Assembly (NCBI RefSeq): GCF_018070325.1
Contig: NZ_JAGPXY010000045.1
Coordinates: forward strand, 1 to 50,216
DNA length: 50,216 nucleotides
Direction of reading: 5' to 3'
Origin: Micromonospora sp. H61
GTDB lineage: Bacteria > Actinomycetota > Actinomycetes > Mycobacteriales > Micromonosporaceae
Shown here: positions 25,131 to 33,433 of the stretch, piece after piece
Position numbering within the stretch: position 1 is the first letter of the stretch
Layout of the letters: the number at the start of each line of letters is the position of its first letter
Made by a program: the position numbers and the translations under genes
The notes under the pieces: generated by a model
The model's database searches: none
Told to the model about the DNA's origin: nothing
What the model saw: the letters and a program-made list of their open reading frames with translations, nothing else

Positions 25131-26357
25131 ATGCCGTTCGACATCGCCCGCACCCGGGCCGCGTACCCCGCCCTGACCGAGGGCTTCGTCCACTTCGACG
25201 GTGCCGGCGGCACCCAGACCGCGGCCGGTGTGATCGACGCGGTCACCGACGCCATGCGGTCGGCGGTGGGCAACCGCAGCGCCGCCTTCCTACCGGGTCG
25301 CCGGTCGTTGGAGCTGGTGGCCGAGGCCCGCTCGGCGGTGGCCGACCTGCTCGGCGGCGACCCGGCCGGGGTGGTGCTCGGCCCGAGCGCTACCGCGCTG
25401 ACGTACACCCTGGCCCGCACGCTCGGCGCGGCCTGGCGCCCGGGTGACGAGGTGGTGGTCTCCCGGCTCGACCACGACGCGAACGTGCGGCCGTGGGTGC
25501 AGGCCGCCGAGGCGGCCGGCGCGACGGTGCGCTGGGCCGAGGTCGACCGGCACACCGGTGAACTGCCCGCGGCACAGTACGCGGACCTGGTGGGTGAGCG
25601 GACCCGGTTGGTGGCGGTCACCGGCGGTAGCAACGCCATCGGCACCATGCCGGACGTGTCGGCGATCGCCAAGACGGCGCACGCGGTCGGCGCGTTGGTC
25701 TACGTCGACGGGGTGCACTCGGTGCCGCACGGGCCGACCGACCTGGCCTCGCTCGGTGCCGACGTGCTGGTCACCAGCGCGTACAAGTGGTCCGGCCCGC
25801 ACCTGGCGGCGATGGTGGCGGACCCGGCCCGGTGGGCGGCGTTGCGCCCGGCGAAGCTGGTGCCGTCCTCCGACGCGGTGCCGGACCGGTTCGAGTACGG
25901 CACGCCGAGCTTCCCGCTGCTGGCCGGCGTGGCCGCGGCGGTGGATCACCTGGCGGGGCTGGACCCGGACGCGGTCGGGGACCGGCGGGCCCGGCTGCGG
26001 GCCGGGCTGGCCGCCGCCCAGGCGCACGAGGAGGCGCTACTGGACCGGCTGCTCGCCGGGCTGGCGCGGCGGCCGGCGATCACCGTCTACGGCTCGCCGG
26101 CGCGGCGCTGCCCGACGGTCTCGTTCCGGATCGCCGGGATGTCCCCGACGGCCACCCAGGAGGCGTTGGGCGACGCCGGGTTCTGCCTCTCCGTCGGCGA
26201 CTACTACGCCTACGAGTACTTCCAGCTGATGGGTCTGCGCGACAGCGGCGGGGCGGTGCGGGCCAGCATCTACCACTACAACACGGCCGACGAGGTGGAC
26301 CGGTTGCTCGGCGAACTCGACGCGTTGGCCGAGCGGGCGGGGAGAATGGCCGGATGA
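25131..26357 (+). CDS. Cysteine desulfurase-like PLP enzyme (class V aminotransferase fold)
   Basis: 408 residues. Seen: HFDGAGGTQTAAGVIDAVTD, GNRSAAFLPGRRS, LDHDANVRPW, VDGVHSVPHGPTD with the PLP-ring Asp/His, and the Schiff-base Lys in VTSAYKWSGPHL. C-terminal VGDYYAYEYFQLMGL and VRASIYHYNTADEVDRLL as in the cysteine-desulfurase-like subgroup. The mobile-loop active-site Cys of NifS/SufS was not found at its usual place, so true desulfurase activity is unsure. The stop overlaps the GNAT start (ATGA), implying coupling. Confidence 0.88.
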   Translation: MPFDIARTRAAYPALTEGFVHFDGAGGTQTAAGVIDAVTDAMRSAVGNRSAAFLPGRRSLELVAEARSAVADLLGGDPAGVVLGPSATALTYTLARTLGAAWRPGDEVVVSRLDHDANVRPWVQAAEAAGATVRWAEVDRHTGELPAAQYADLVGERTRLVAVTGGSNAIGTMPDVSAIAKTAHAVGALVYVDGVHSVPHGPTDLASLGADVLVTSAYKWSGPHLAAMVADPARWAALRPAKLVPSSDAVPDRFEYGTPSFPLLAGVAAAVDHLAGLDPDAVGDRRARLRAGLAAAQAHEEALLDRLLAGLARRPAITVYGSPARRCPTVSFRIAGMSPTATQEALGDAGFCLSVGDYYAYEYFQLMGLRDSGGAVRASIYHYNTADEVDRLLGELDALAERAGRMAG

Positions 26358-26641
26358 GCACCCTGGTCGAGGACAACCCGGCGAAGCACCGCTTCGAGAT
26401 CCTTGTCGACGACGCGCTGGCCGGCTTCACCGCGTACCTGCCGCGCGGGGAGGTCCTGGTCTTCACCCACACCGAGGTGGACCGGGGCTTTCAGGGCAAG
26501 GGGGTGGGTGGCACGCTGATCCGCGGCACCCTGGACCAGCTCCGGGCCCGCGGCACGACAGTGGTGCCGCAGTGCCCCTTCATGGCCGCGTTCATCGACA
26601 AGCACCCCGAGTACGCCGACCTGGTCGCCGACCTCCCGTAG
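26354..26641 (+). CDS. Small GNAT N-acetyltransferase (Acetyltransf_CG type)
   Basis: 95 residues. Seen: RFEILVDDALAGFTAYLPRG, the acetyl-CoA loop GFQGKGVGGTLIRGTLDQLR and CPFMAAFIDKHPEYADLV, the signature of the short Acetyltransf_CG (NATD1/YjdJ-like) family. Translationally coupled to the preceding PLP enzyme by an ATGA overlap. Convergent with the NagZ-like gene (9 bp). Substrate unknown. Confidence 0.93.
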   Translation: MSTLVEDNPAKHRFEILVDDALAGFTAYLPRGEVLVFTHTEVDRGFQGKGVGGTLIRGTLDQLRARGTTVVPQCPFMAAFIDKHPEYADLVADLP

Positions 26642-26650
26642 CGCGGACCG

Positions 26651-28141
26651 TCAGCGGACGCCGGTGAGCACCTCGGCGGCGGCCTGCCCGCTGGCCCGGG
26701 TGGCGCCGTGGGTGGCCAGGTGCACCGCCCCGGTGACCAGCTCGGGCACGCCCAACTCGACCACTACGGCGTCCGGCCGGGCGGCCAACGCGCGGTGCAC
26801 GGCGGCGCGCATCCAGTCGTGCCGGTGCTGGTCGCGGACGACCAGGACCAGAGGGCGGCTGCCCGCACCGGCGCTCGGGTCGGCTGGGACGTCGGGTTCG
26901 GCGTAGCGGACCGTGCTGGTGCCGGGCAGCAGCTCGGTCAGTGGTCCGCCGATGCCCCACGGGGTCTCGGCGCCGATGGCGATGTTGCGCAGCGGCTCGA
27001 ACTCGACGACGTGTGCCGCGCGGGTCAGGGGCAGCGCGACAGTCGTGCCCGGGGCGGCGGTGACCCGGACGGCCCGGCGGGCGGCGACCAGGCCGACGTC
27101 GGCGGTGGCGCGCGCTCCGGCCGAGCCGGAGCTGCGGGCGGCCACCGTCCAGGCGGCGAGTTGACCGACGCGCTTGGCGGCCTCGGCGAGACGTTCCTCG
27201 GGCAGCTCACCGGAGACGACGGCGGCCACGATGGCGTCGCGCAGCTCGCCGGCGGCCTGCTCGTCGGCCCGTTCGCCGCCGATGCAGATGGCGTCGGCCC
27301 CGGCGGCGAGGGCGCGGACCGTCGCCCCGGCGAAGCCGTACCGGTCGGCGACCGCGCGCATCTCCATCGCGTCGGTGACCACCACGCCGGAGAAGCCCAG
27401 CTCGTCGCGGAGCAACCCGCCCAGGATGCGCTGACTCAGCGTCGCCGGCAGGTGCGGGTCGAGCGCGGGCACCAGCAGGTGACCGGTCATCACCGCCTGC
27501 ACCCCGGCGGCCACGGCGGCGCGGAACGGGGCCAGTTCGCAGGCGTCCAGCCGGTCCCGGTCGGCGGTGATCCGGGGCAGGTCGTGGTGTGAGTCGACCC
27601 GGGTGTCGCCGTGCCCGGGGAAGTGTTTGGCGCAGGCCGCGACGCCGCCGGCCTGGAGCCCGCGGACCCAGGCGGCGGTGTGCCGCGCGACCAGCACCGG
27701 GTCGGCGCCGAAGGAGCGGACGCCGATCACCGGGTTCGCCGGGTTGGAGTTGACGTCGGCGTCCGGGGCGTAGTTGAGGGTGACCCCCGCCGCGGCCAGC
27801 TCGGCGCCGAGGTCCCGGGCGACGGCCTCGGTCAGCTCCGGGTCGTCGACAGCGCCGAGGGCGAAGTTGCCGGGCCGGGAGCTGCCGTGCACCGACTCCA
27901 GCCGGGTGACGTCGCCGGCCTCCTCGTCGATCGCCACGATGACGTCCGGCCGTTCCGCGCGCAGCGTCGCGGTGAGCGCGGCCACCTGCTCGGTGTCGAC
28001 GACGTTGCGAGCGAAGAGCACCACCGAGCCGAGACCCTCGCCGAGCCAGCGGCACACCCATGGTGGTGGGGTGGTGCCGACGAAGCCGGGTTGCAGGACG
28101 GCGGCGGCGAGCGCCGGGAGGTGCCCGTTGGTAGTGGTCAC
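26651..28141 (-). CDS. GH3 beta-N-acetylhexosaminidase-like (NagZ family)
   Basis: 496 residues. Cytosolic family 3 hydrolase that would remove N-acetylglucosamine from muropeptide or chitin fragments. Seen: IVAIDEEAGDVTRL, NYAPDADVNSNPANPVIG, the His/Asp acid-base segment AKHFPGHGDTRVDSHHDLP, and the nucleophile Asp in VVVTDAMEMRAV. After residue about 335 comes a 150-residue C-terminal domain of the GH3 alpha/beta type. Start GTG 28141 with AGGGGG just upstream, overlapping the stop of a 26-codon ORF (GTGA). No signal peptide, so it acts inside the cell. Confidence 0.92.
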   Translation of the reverse strand: MTTTNGHLPALAAAVLQPGFVGTTPPPWVCRWLGEGLGSVVLFARNVVDTEQVAALTATLRAERPDVIVAIDEEAGDVTRLESVHGSSRPGNFALGAVDDPELTEAVARDLGAELAAAGVTLNYAPDADVNSNPANPVIGVRSFGADPVLVARHTAAWVRGLQAGGVAACAKHFPGHGDTRVDSHHDLPRITADRDRLDACELAPFRAAVAAGVQAVMTGHLLVPALDPHLPATLSQRILGGLLRDELGFSGVVVTDAMEMRAVADRYGFAGATVRALAAGADAICIGGERADEQAAGELRDAIVAAVVSGELPEERLAEAAKRVGQLAAWTVAARSSGSAGARATADVGLVAARRAVRVTAAPGTTVALPLTRAAHVVEFEPLRNIAIGAETPWGIGGPLTELLPGTSTVRYAEPDVPADPSAGAGSRPLVLVVRDQHRHDWMRAAVHRALAARPDAVVVELGVPELVTGAVHLATHGATRASGQAAAEVLTGVR

Positions 28142-28218
28142 TCCGCCCCCTCGCAGTGATCGATGTCGATCACCGGCGACGGTGCGCCCCCGTCGATCCG
28201 CTGGTTGCGCTCGCTCAT
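28138..28218 (-). CDS. Candidate 26-residue ORF coupled to the GH3 gene
   Basis: ATG 28218, preceded by a G-run (GGGGGCC), encodes MSERNQRIDGGAPSPVIDID followed by HCEGAE and stops with TGA overlapping the GTG start of the NagZ-like gene. The overlap pattern is that used by real coupled genes in this window. Too short for homology by eye; could be a leader peptide controlling the hydrolase or the end of a protein family found upstream of sugar genes. Confidence 0.5.
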   Translation of the reverse strand: MSERNQRIDGGAPSPVIDIDHCEGAE

Positions 28219-28296
28219 GCGGCCCCCGTACCCCATCTCTCGCGCGCCCTCGGCGCACCGCCACCGGCAGGCGGTCCTGCCATGGTCACACTGAGC

Positions 28297-28312
28297 GATT
28301 CAATAGTCAATA
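28297..28312 (-). promoter_or_regulatory. Candidate promoter/operator of the NagZ-like operon
   Basis: An AT-rich island in a GC-rich setting. On the minus strand it reads TTTATTGACTATTGAATC, with a -35-like TTGACT and a direct repeat of TATTGA spaced by one base. No good -10 element follows, so it may be a regulator site rather than a core promoter. Confidence 0.35.
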
Positions 28313-28358
28313 AACCTTACAGTTGCCTGGCGGCCCGCTCCCCGGGGAGAGTGCGGGG

Positions 28359-28484
28359 ATGGATCCCGTCCTGCTGGCCGACGCGACGAGCCCGGCCGAC
28401 ATCCCCGGCGTACGCCTGCTTGGCCTGGTGGTCGGCGCGCTGCTGCTCCTCGCCGCGATCCGGGCGATGTTCGGTCGACGCTGA
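28359..28484 (+). CDS. Small single-helix membrane protein
   Basis: 41 residues: MDPVLLADATSPADIPGVRL then a hydrophobic helix LGLVVGALLLLAAIRAMF and a GRR end. A GGGGAGAG ribosome-binding sequence lies before ATG 28359. It resembles many unannotated actinobacterial miniproteins. Function unknown; it stands 100 bp before the LLM oxidoreductase on the same strand. Confidence 0.55.
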   Translation: MDPVLLADATSPADIPGVRLLGLVVGALLLLAAIRAMFGRR

Positions 28485-28584
28485 GCGAGCCGTGCCGATC
28501 CGGGCCCGGCGGGCCTGGTGTGGTCCCCCGCGACCGGGGTACGGCTCTTGCCACAAGCAGGTCCGCGTGCCGAAGGGGTAAGCC

Positions 28585-29535
28585 ATGAAGATCGGATATT
28601 TCCTGTCCAGTGAGGAGTTCACGCCAGCCGAGTTGCTGGAGCAGGCGCGCGGTGCCGAACGGGCCGGCTTCGGCGCGCTGTGGATCTCCGACCACTACCA
28701 CCCCTGGGTGGACGCACAGGGCCAGAGCCCGTTCGTCTGGTCGATGATCGGCGCGCTCAGCCAGGTCTGTTCGCTGCCGGTGACCACGGCGGTGACCTGC
28801 CCGACAGTGCGGATCCACCCGGCCGTGATCGCGCAGGCGGCGGCGACCAGCGCGGTGCTGCACGGCGGGCGCTTCGTGCTCGGCGTCGGCACCGGCGAGG
28901 CTCTCAACGAGCACATCTTCGGCGACGCCTGGCCGCAGGCCGACGTCCGGCTGGAGATGCTGGAGGAGGCAGTCGAGGTGCTGCGCGCGCTGTGGGGCGG
29001 TGGCTTCGTCAACCACCACGGCAAGCATTACACAGTGGAGAACGCCCGGATCTACACGTTGCCCGACTCTCCCCCGTCGATCTACGTCTCCGGCTTCGGG
29101 CCGAAGTCCATCGACCTGGCCGCGCGGATCGGTGACGGCTACGTGAGCACGATGCCCGACGGCGAGATGGTCCGGCGCTTCCGCGAGAACGGCGGCGGCG
29201 ACAAGCCGTGCCAGGCCGGCTTCAAGGCGGCGTACGCGGACAGCGAGGAGGAGGGGCTGCGCATCGCGTACGAGCGCTGGCCGAACGCGGGGGTGCCGGG
29301 TGAGCTGTCCCAGGTGCTGCCCTCGCCGCGGCACTTCGAGCAGGCCGCCGAGTTGGTCAAGCCGGAGATGCTGAAGGAGGCGTTCGTCTGCGGCAACAGC
29401 GCCGACGCCCACCTGGAGATGATCGACCAGTACGCCAAGGCCGGCTTCGACGAGGTCTACGTGGCCAACACCGGCCCGCACTACCAGGGCCTGTTCGACC
29501 TCTACCAGCGCGAGGTCCTGCCCCGCCTGCGCTGA
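28585..29535 (+). CDS. LLM-class F420-dependent oxidoreductase
   Basis: 316 residues, luciferase-like TIM barrel. Seen: MKIGYFLSSEEFTPAELLEQ, WISDHYHPWVDAQGQSPFVW, VTCPTVRIHPAVIAQAAAT, GVGTGEALNEHIFG and YVSGFGPKSIDLAARIGDGY, the pattern of the F420-dependent glucose-6-phosphate-dehydrogenase-like group. F420 use is inferred from the family. Substrate unknown. A strong AAGGGG precedes the start; a hairpin follows the stop. Confidence 0.92.
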   Translation: MKIGYFLSSEEFTPAELLEQARGAERAGFGALWISDHYHPWVDAQGQSPFVWSMIGALSQVCSLPVTTAVTCPTVRIHPAVIAQAAATSAVLHGGRFVLGVGTGEALNEHIFGDAWPQADVRLEMLEEAVEVLRALWGGGFVNHHGKHYTVENARIYTLPDSPPSIYVSGFGPKSIDLAARIGDGYVSTMPDGEMVRRFRENGGGDKPCQAGFKAAYADSEEEGLRIAYERWPNAGVPGELSQVLPSPRHFEQAAELVKPEMLKEAFVCGNSADAHLEMIDQYAKAGFDEVYVANTGPHYQGLFDLYQREVLPRLR

Positions 29536-29547
29536 GTCGACCATCAA

Positions 29548-29591
29548 CGAGCCCATGATCGTCCGAATGCGTTTCGGCGGTCATGGGCTCG
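29548..29591 (+). terminator. Hairpin after the LLM oxidoreductase gene
   Basis: Perfect 11-bp stem CGAGCCCATGA / TCATGGGCTCG with an inner CCGAA/TTCGG pair. It lies 13 bases after the stop. It covers the longest possible recQ start (29555), which supports the later start at 29609. Confidence 0.7.
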
Positions 29592-29608
29592 GGTACCTCC
29601 GGCCCTCG

Positions 29609-31240
29609 ATGAAACTGTCCACGCACTCGATGACGTTGCGCCGCGCGGCCCGCAGCCTTTTCGGCTGGAAGGCGCTACGGCCCAACCAACTGGCCGCCAT
29701 GCGCGCCGTGATGAAGCGACGCGACGCACTAGTGGTGCTGCCCACCGGCGCCGGCAAGTCGGCGATCTACCAGATCCCGGCCAGCCTGATCCCCGGCCCC
29801 ACAGTGGTGATCTCCCCACTGCTGGCCCTCCAGCAGGACCAGATCGCCTCCCTCAACGAGCGGCAACGCCCGGAGCTGCGGGCGGTGCGGATCAGCTCGA
29901 ACGAGTCGCCGACCCAGCAGGCCGAGGCGATCACCGAGATCCGCGAGGGCCGGGCCGAGTTCCTCTTCATCACCCCGGAACAACTCAGCAACCCGGACCG
30001 GATGGCCGAGGTCGCCGAACTGAAGCCGGCACTGGTGGCGATCGACGAGGCGCACTGCATCTCCGCGTGGGGGCACGACTTCCGCCCCGACTACCTGGCG
30101 CTCGGGCACCTCATCGACGGCATCGGCCGACCGCCGGTGGTCGCGCTGACCGCCACCGCCTCCCCTCCGGTACGCGACGACATCATCGCCCGGCTGCGAC
30201 TGCGCGAGCCGGAGGTGGTGGTCTCCGGACTGGACCGGCCGAACCTGTTCGTCGAGGTCGCGCACTGCCCCACCGAGGACTACCGGTGGCGGCGGCTGAT
30301 CGCGCTGCTGAGCGACGACGAGCGGCCCGGGATCATCTACGTGCCGACCCGTCGCGCCGCCGAGGAGCTGGCCACCCGGTTGACCGACGCCGGCTACCCG
30401 GCGCAGTTCTACCACGGTGGGATGGCAGCCGGCGCACGCCACGAACTGCACGAGGCGTTCCTCGCCGACCAGGTCCCCATCATGGTGGCGACCTCGGCGT
30501 TCGGCATGGGCATCGACAAGCCCAACATCGCCTGGGTGGTGCACATGGCGCTGACCGACTCACCGGACAGCTACTTCCAGGAGATCGGCCGGGCCGGCCG
30601 CGACGGGCAACCAGCCCGGGTGCTGCTGCTCTGGCAGGCCGAGGACGTGGGCCTGCAACGGTTCTTCAGCGGCGGCCTGCCCGACGTCGACGAGCTGCGC
30701 GACCTCGCCGCGCTGCTGCGTCGCGAGCCGGCCACCAAGACCGAACTGCGCGAAACCACCGGCCTCGGGCCGCGCAAGCTGGGCCAGTACCTCTCCCTGT
30801 TGGAGCAGGTCGGGGCGGCCGAACCGCGCGCACGACAGCGCATCGGCGCGCCCCGTTACTCCCCCACCCCGACCGACGCCGCCGCGGCGGCGCTGGCGGA
30901 GGCGGAGCGCCAGCAGACCGTGACCCGGTCCCGCACCGACATGATGCGGGCCTTCGCCGAGACCCGGGCCTGCCGGGGGCAGACCCTGCTGGCCTACTTC
31001 GGCGAGCAGATGACGCAGGTCTGCGGCCACTGCGACAACTGCCACAACGGCACCAGCGTGGCCGACCAGGGCGCGGTGGGTCCGTTCCCGGTGCACAGCC
31101 AGGTGCGGCACCCGGAGTGGGGGTCCGGCATGGTGCTCTCCTACGAGGAGGACAAGATGACGGTCCTCTTCGAGGAGGTCGGGTACAAGACGTTGTCCGT
31201 GCGCGTGGTGTCCGAACAGGGCCTGCTGACCCTGGACTAG
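29609..31240 (+). CDS. RecQ-family DNA helicase with C-terminal DUF3553
   Basis: 543 residues from ATG 29609. 3'-5' superfamily 2 helicase. Seen: Walker A VLPTGAGKSAIYQIP, the DEAH box in VAIDEAHCISAWGHDFRPDY, TATASPPVRDD, YVPTRRAAEELA, ATSAFGMGIDKPNIAWVVH and motif VI EIGRAGRDGQPA. Zinc subdomain CRGQTLLAYFGEQ followed by CGHCDNC. No HRDC domain; instead a C-terminal beta module (VRHPEWGSGMVLSYEEDK) of the DUF3553 type. Shorter than E. coli RecQ for that reason. Confidence 0.93.
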   Translation: MKLSTHSMTLRRAARSLFGWKALRPNQLAAMRAVMKRRDALVVLPTGAGKSAIYQIPASLIPGPTVVISPLLALQQDQIASLNERQRPELRAVRISSNESPTQQAEAITEIREGRAEFLFITPEQLSNPDRMAEVAELKPALVAIDEAHCISAWGHDFRPDYLALGHLIDGIGRPPVVALTATASPPVRDDIIARLRLREPEVVVSGLDRPNLFVEVAHCPTEDYRWRRLIALLSDDERPGIIYVPTRRAAEELATRLTDAGYPAQFYHGGMAAGARHELHEAFLADQVPIMVATSAFGMGIDKPNIAWVVHMALTDSPDSYFQEIGRAGRDGQPARVLLLWQAEDVGLQRFFSGGLPDVDELRDLAALLRREPATKTELRETTGLGPRKLGQYLSLLEQVGAAEPRARQRIGAPRYSPTPTDAAAAALAEAERQQTVTRSRTDMMRAFAETRACRGQTLLAYFGEQMTQVCGHCDNCHNGTSVADQGAVGPFPVHSQVRHPEWGSGMVLSYEEDKMTVLFEEVGYKTLSVRVVSEQGLLTLD

Positions 31241-31275
31241 CCTGACCCGGGCGCCGCTTTCGGGCCCGGTGGATC

Positions 31276-31309
31276 GACCAAGCAGAGCACCGATTGACCA
31301 AGCAGAGCA
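31276..31309. repeat. Direct repeat GACCAAGCAGAGCA upstream of a hypothetical gene
   Basis: Two identical 14-bp copies (31276-31289 and 31296-31309), 20 bp apart start to start, in the 88-bp gap after recQ and just before the ribosome-binding site of the next gene. The two-turn spacing suggests a possible regulator site; it could equally be a small duplication. Confidence 0.6.
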
Positions 31310-31328
31310 GGGCGGAAGGGGCGTTGTC

Positions 31329-31832
31329 GTGATCGAGCAGCCGGCGTACACCGGGTTCGGTTTCTCCGACGAGGAGTGGGGGCTGCTGGTCGGCCTGCCG
31401 CAGTCGGTGCTGACCGCGGCGAGCGCCGCCGAGTCCGACGGCACCCGCCGGACCATGGCGGAGACCGCGGCCGGGCTGGAGACCATCGCCGCCGGCCGGG
31501 AGTCGGCCAGCCCGCTGGTCGCCGCCGTGGCCGGCGAGATCGTCACCCGGGTCGGTGACCCGGACACCGGCGAGGAGTTGCCGGTCATCGCGCCCGCCGA
31601 CCCCGGGGCGTACATCGACGACGTGCTGCTGCGGGCCGGTGAGGCCGGCGCGTTGCTGGGCGCGCGGGTCGACGAGGGTGAGGCCGGCGCGTACAAGCAC
31701 TGGCTCGTGAAGATCGCCGAGCAGGTGGTGGGCGCCGCGTCCAGCGGTGGGCTGCTGGGCATCGGCGGCGAGTCGGTCAGCGACTCCGAACGGCGTTTCC
31801 GCGACCGGCTCGCGCACGTGCTCATCGACTGA
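31329..31832 (+). CDS. Conserved hypothetical protein, cytosolic
   Basis: 167 residues from GTG 31329 (VIEQPAYTGFGFSDEEWG), with GGAAGGGG upstream. Ala- and Glu-rich, no membrane helix or signal, no catalytic motif seen. N-terminal FSDEEWGLLVGLPQSVLTAA and C-terminal RRFRDRLAHVLID look like a helical bundle. Its 3' end overlaps the convergent MFS gene by 11 bp. Function not recognised. Confidence 0.78.
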   Translation: MIEQPAYTGFGFSDEEWGLLVGLPQSVLTAASAAESDGTRRTMAETAAGLETIAAGRESASPLVAAVAGEIVTRVGDPDTGEELPVIAPADPGAYIDDVLLRAGEAGALLGARVDEGEAGAYKHWLVKIAEQVVGAASSGGLLGIGGESVSDSERRFRDRLAHVLID

Positions 31833-33372
31833 CCGACGACAACGACGTGTCGGCCGGTCGGACGCCGCGCAGCGCGACCAGCGCGGTGACCGCGCCCAGC
31901 AGCATCACCGCCATGGCGGCGTACGCGGCCAGGTGCAGCCCGTCGGTGAACGCGACAGCGGCGGCGTGCCGCACCGCGTCGGCCAGCTCCGCCGGCAGTT
32001 CCTGGGCGACCGCGAGCGCACCGCCCAGGGTCTCCCGGGCCGCGGCGGCGGTGTCGGTGGGCAGCCCGGCCGGCAGGCCGTCGACGATCTCGCGGTGGTA
32101 GACCGCAGCGCCCACGCTGCCCAGGATCGCCATTCCCAGCGCACCGCCCAGCTCGCTGCTGGATTCGGTCAGCGCCGACGCGACACCGGCCTGCTCGGGC
32201 GGTGCAGCGCCGAGGACCAGCTCGGTGACGAGGGACATCACCATCACCAGGCCGGCCGCGTAGACACTGGCGCCGACGAGCAGCAGCCACAGCGGCGTCT
32301 CCGGGGTGACCCGGGTCAACACCACGAAGCCGACCAGGGCGATTCCGAACCCCGCCCCGATCAGGTACGCCCGCTCGACGCGCTGGGCGAGGGCGGCGGC
32401 GGCCGGCGCGACTCCGCCCACGGCGAGGGACGGCACGAGGCTCCAGAGCGCCGCCCGCAGCGGGCTCAGGCCGAGCACCAGTTGGAGGTGCTGGGTGGTG
32501 AAGATGGCGAAGCCGACGATGGCGAACATCGCCAGCAGGTTGACCGCGAGCGACCCGGCGAAGCCGCGACGGCGGAACAACGCGAGGTCGACCATCGGGT
32601 ACGCCCGGGTCCGCTGTCGGTGCAGGAAGAGCGCCCCCACCAGCAGACCGCCGACGATGGCGAGGACCCGCACCGGGCTCAGGCCGTCGCGGGCCATCTC
32701 CTTGATGCCGTAGATCACCGGCAGCAGCGCGCCGAGCGACAGTGCCGCGCTGACCAGGTCGAACCGCCCGGTGGCCGGGTTGCGGAACTCGGGCACCAGG
32801 AGCGGGACGAGCAGAAGCAGCATCAGCATCGCCGGGATGTTGATCAGGAAGATCGAGCCCCACCAGAAGTACTCCAGCAGGATGCCGCTGAGCACCGGAC
32901 CGATCGCGATGCCACCGGTGAGGGTGGCGGTCCAGATGCCGATGGCGGTGCCGCGCTGCCCGGCGTCGTGGAACATGTTGCGCACCAGTGCGAGCGTCGA
33001 GGGCATCAGGGTGGCACCACCGACGCCGAGCAGGGCCCGCGCGGCGATCAGCGTCGCGGTGCTGTCGGCGTACGCGGCCAGCAGCGACGCCGCGCCGAAC
33101 GCGGTGGCGCCGATCAACAGGAGTCGGCGTCGGCCGATCCGGTCACCCAGGGCGCCCATGGTGATGAGCAGCCCGGCCAGCACGAAGCCGTAGATGTCGA
33201 AGATCCACAGCTGTTCGGTCGCGGTGGGGCGCAACTCCGCGCTGATGAACGGGACGGCGAAGTAGAGCACCGACACGTCCATCGAGACCAGGAGCAGCGG
33301 CAGCATCAGCACCGTGAGCCCGATCCACTCCCGCCGGCCCGCTCGCGGTGCCGGTGTGGTGGTGACCGTCAT
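31822..33372 (-). CDS. DHA2-type (14-helix) MFS drug efflux transporter
   Basis: 516 residues with about 14 hydrophobic helices. Seen: MDVSVLYFAVPFI in helix 1, motif A GALGDRIGRRRLLL after helix 2, GGATLMPSTLALVRNMF and GIWTATLTGGIAIGPVLSG with the Gly/Pro pattern of antiporter motif C. Proton-driven export of drugs or metabolites is the family function. Divergent from a TetR gene with two operators in the 61-bp gap, so it is almost surely repressed by that TetR protein. Confidence 0.93.
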   Translation of the reverse strand: MTVTTTPAPRAGRREWIGLTVLMLPLLLVSMDVSVLYFAVPFISAELRPTATEQLWIFDIYGFVLAGLLITMGALGDRIGRRRLLLIGATAFGAASLLAAYADSTATLIAARALLGVGGATLMPSTLALVRNMFHDAGQRGTAIGIWTATLTGGIAIGPVLSGILLEYFWWGSIFLINIPAMLMLLLLVPLLVPEFRNPATGRFDLVSAALSLGALLPVIYGIKEMARDGLSPVRVLAIVGGLLVGALFLHRQRTRAYPMVDLALFRRRGFAGSLAVNLLAMFAIVGFAIFTTQHLQLVLGLSPLRAALWSLVPSLAVGGVAPAAAALAQRVERAYLIGAGFGIALVGFVVLTRVTPETPLWLLLVGASVYAAGLVMVMSLVTELVLGAAPPEQAGVASALTESSSELGGALGMAILGSVGAAVYHREIVDGLPAGLPTDTAAAARETLGGALAVAQELPAELADAVRHAAAVAFTDGLHLAAYAAMAVMLLGAVTALVALRGVRPADTSLSSVSR

Positions 33373-33387
33373 GACCAGTTCTCCTTC

Positions 33388-33425
33388 TGCGTAGGGCGTA
33401 CGCTGTTATGCGTAGACCATACGCA
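33388..33425. promoter_or_regulatory. Double TetR operator between efflux pump and regulator
   Basis: Two copies of an interrupted palindrome: TGCGTA-GGGCG-TACGCT (33388-33404) and TGCGTA-GACCA-TACGCA (33409-33425), 21 bp centre to centre, about two helical turns. They fill the short gap between the divergent pump and TetR genes, so both promoters would be covered. Assignment as binding sites is inference from symmetry, duplication and place. Confidence 0.85.
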
Positions 33426-33433
33426 GAACTAGG

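Noticed and set aside
28317..28622. Minus-strand 101-codon ORF over the small membrane gene
   Set aside because: Low-complexity composition, covers the LLM gene's ribosome-binding site and start; the plus-strand 41-codon ORF has a better ribosome-binding site and a membrane helix.
29555..29608. Longer N-terminus for the RecQ helicase
   Set aside because: This start lies inside the terminator hairpin of the previous gene, and the added residues have no homology.
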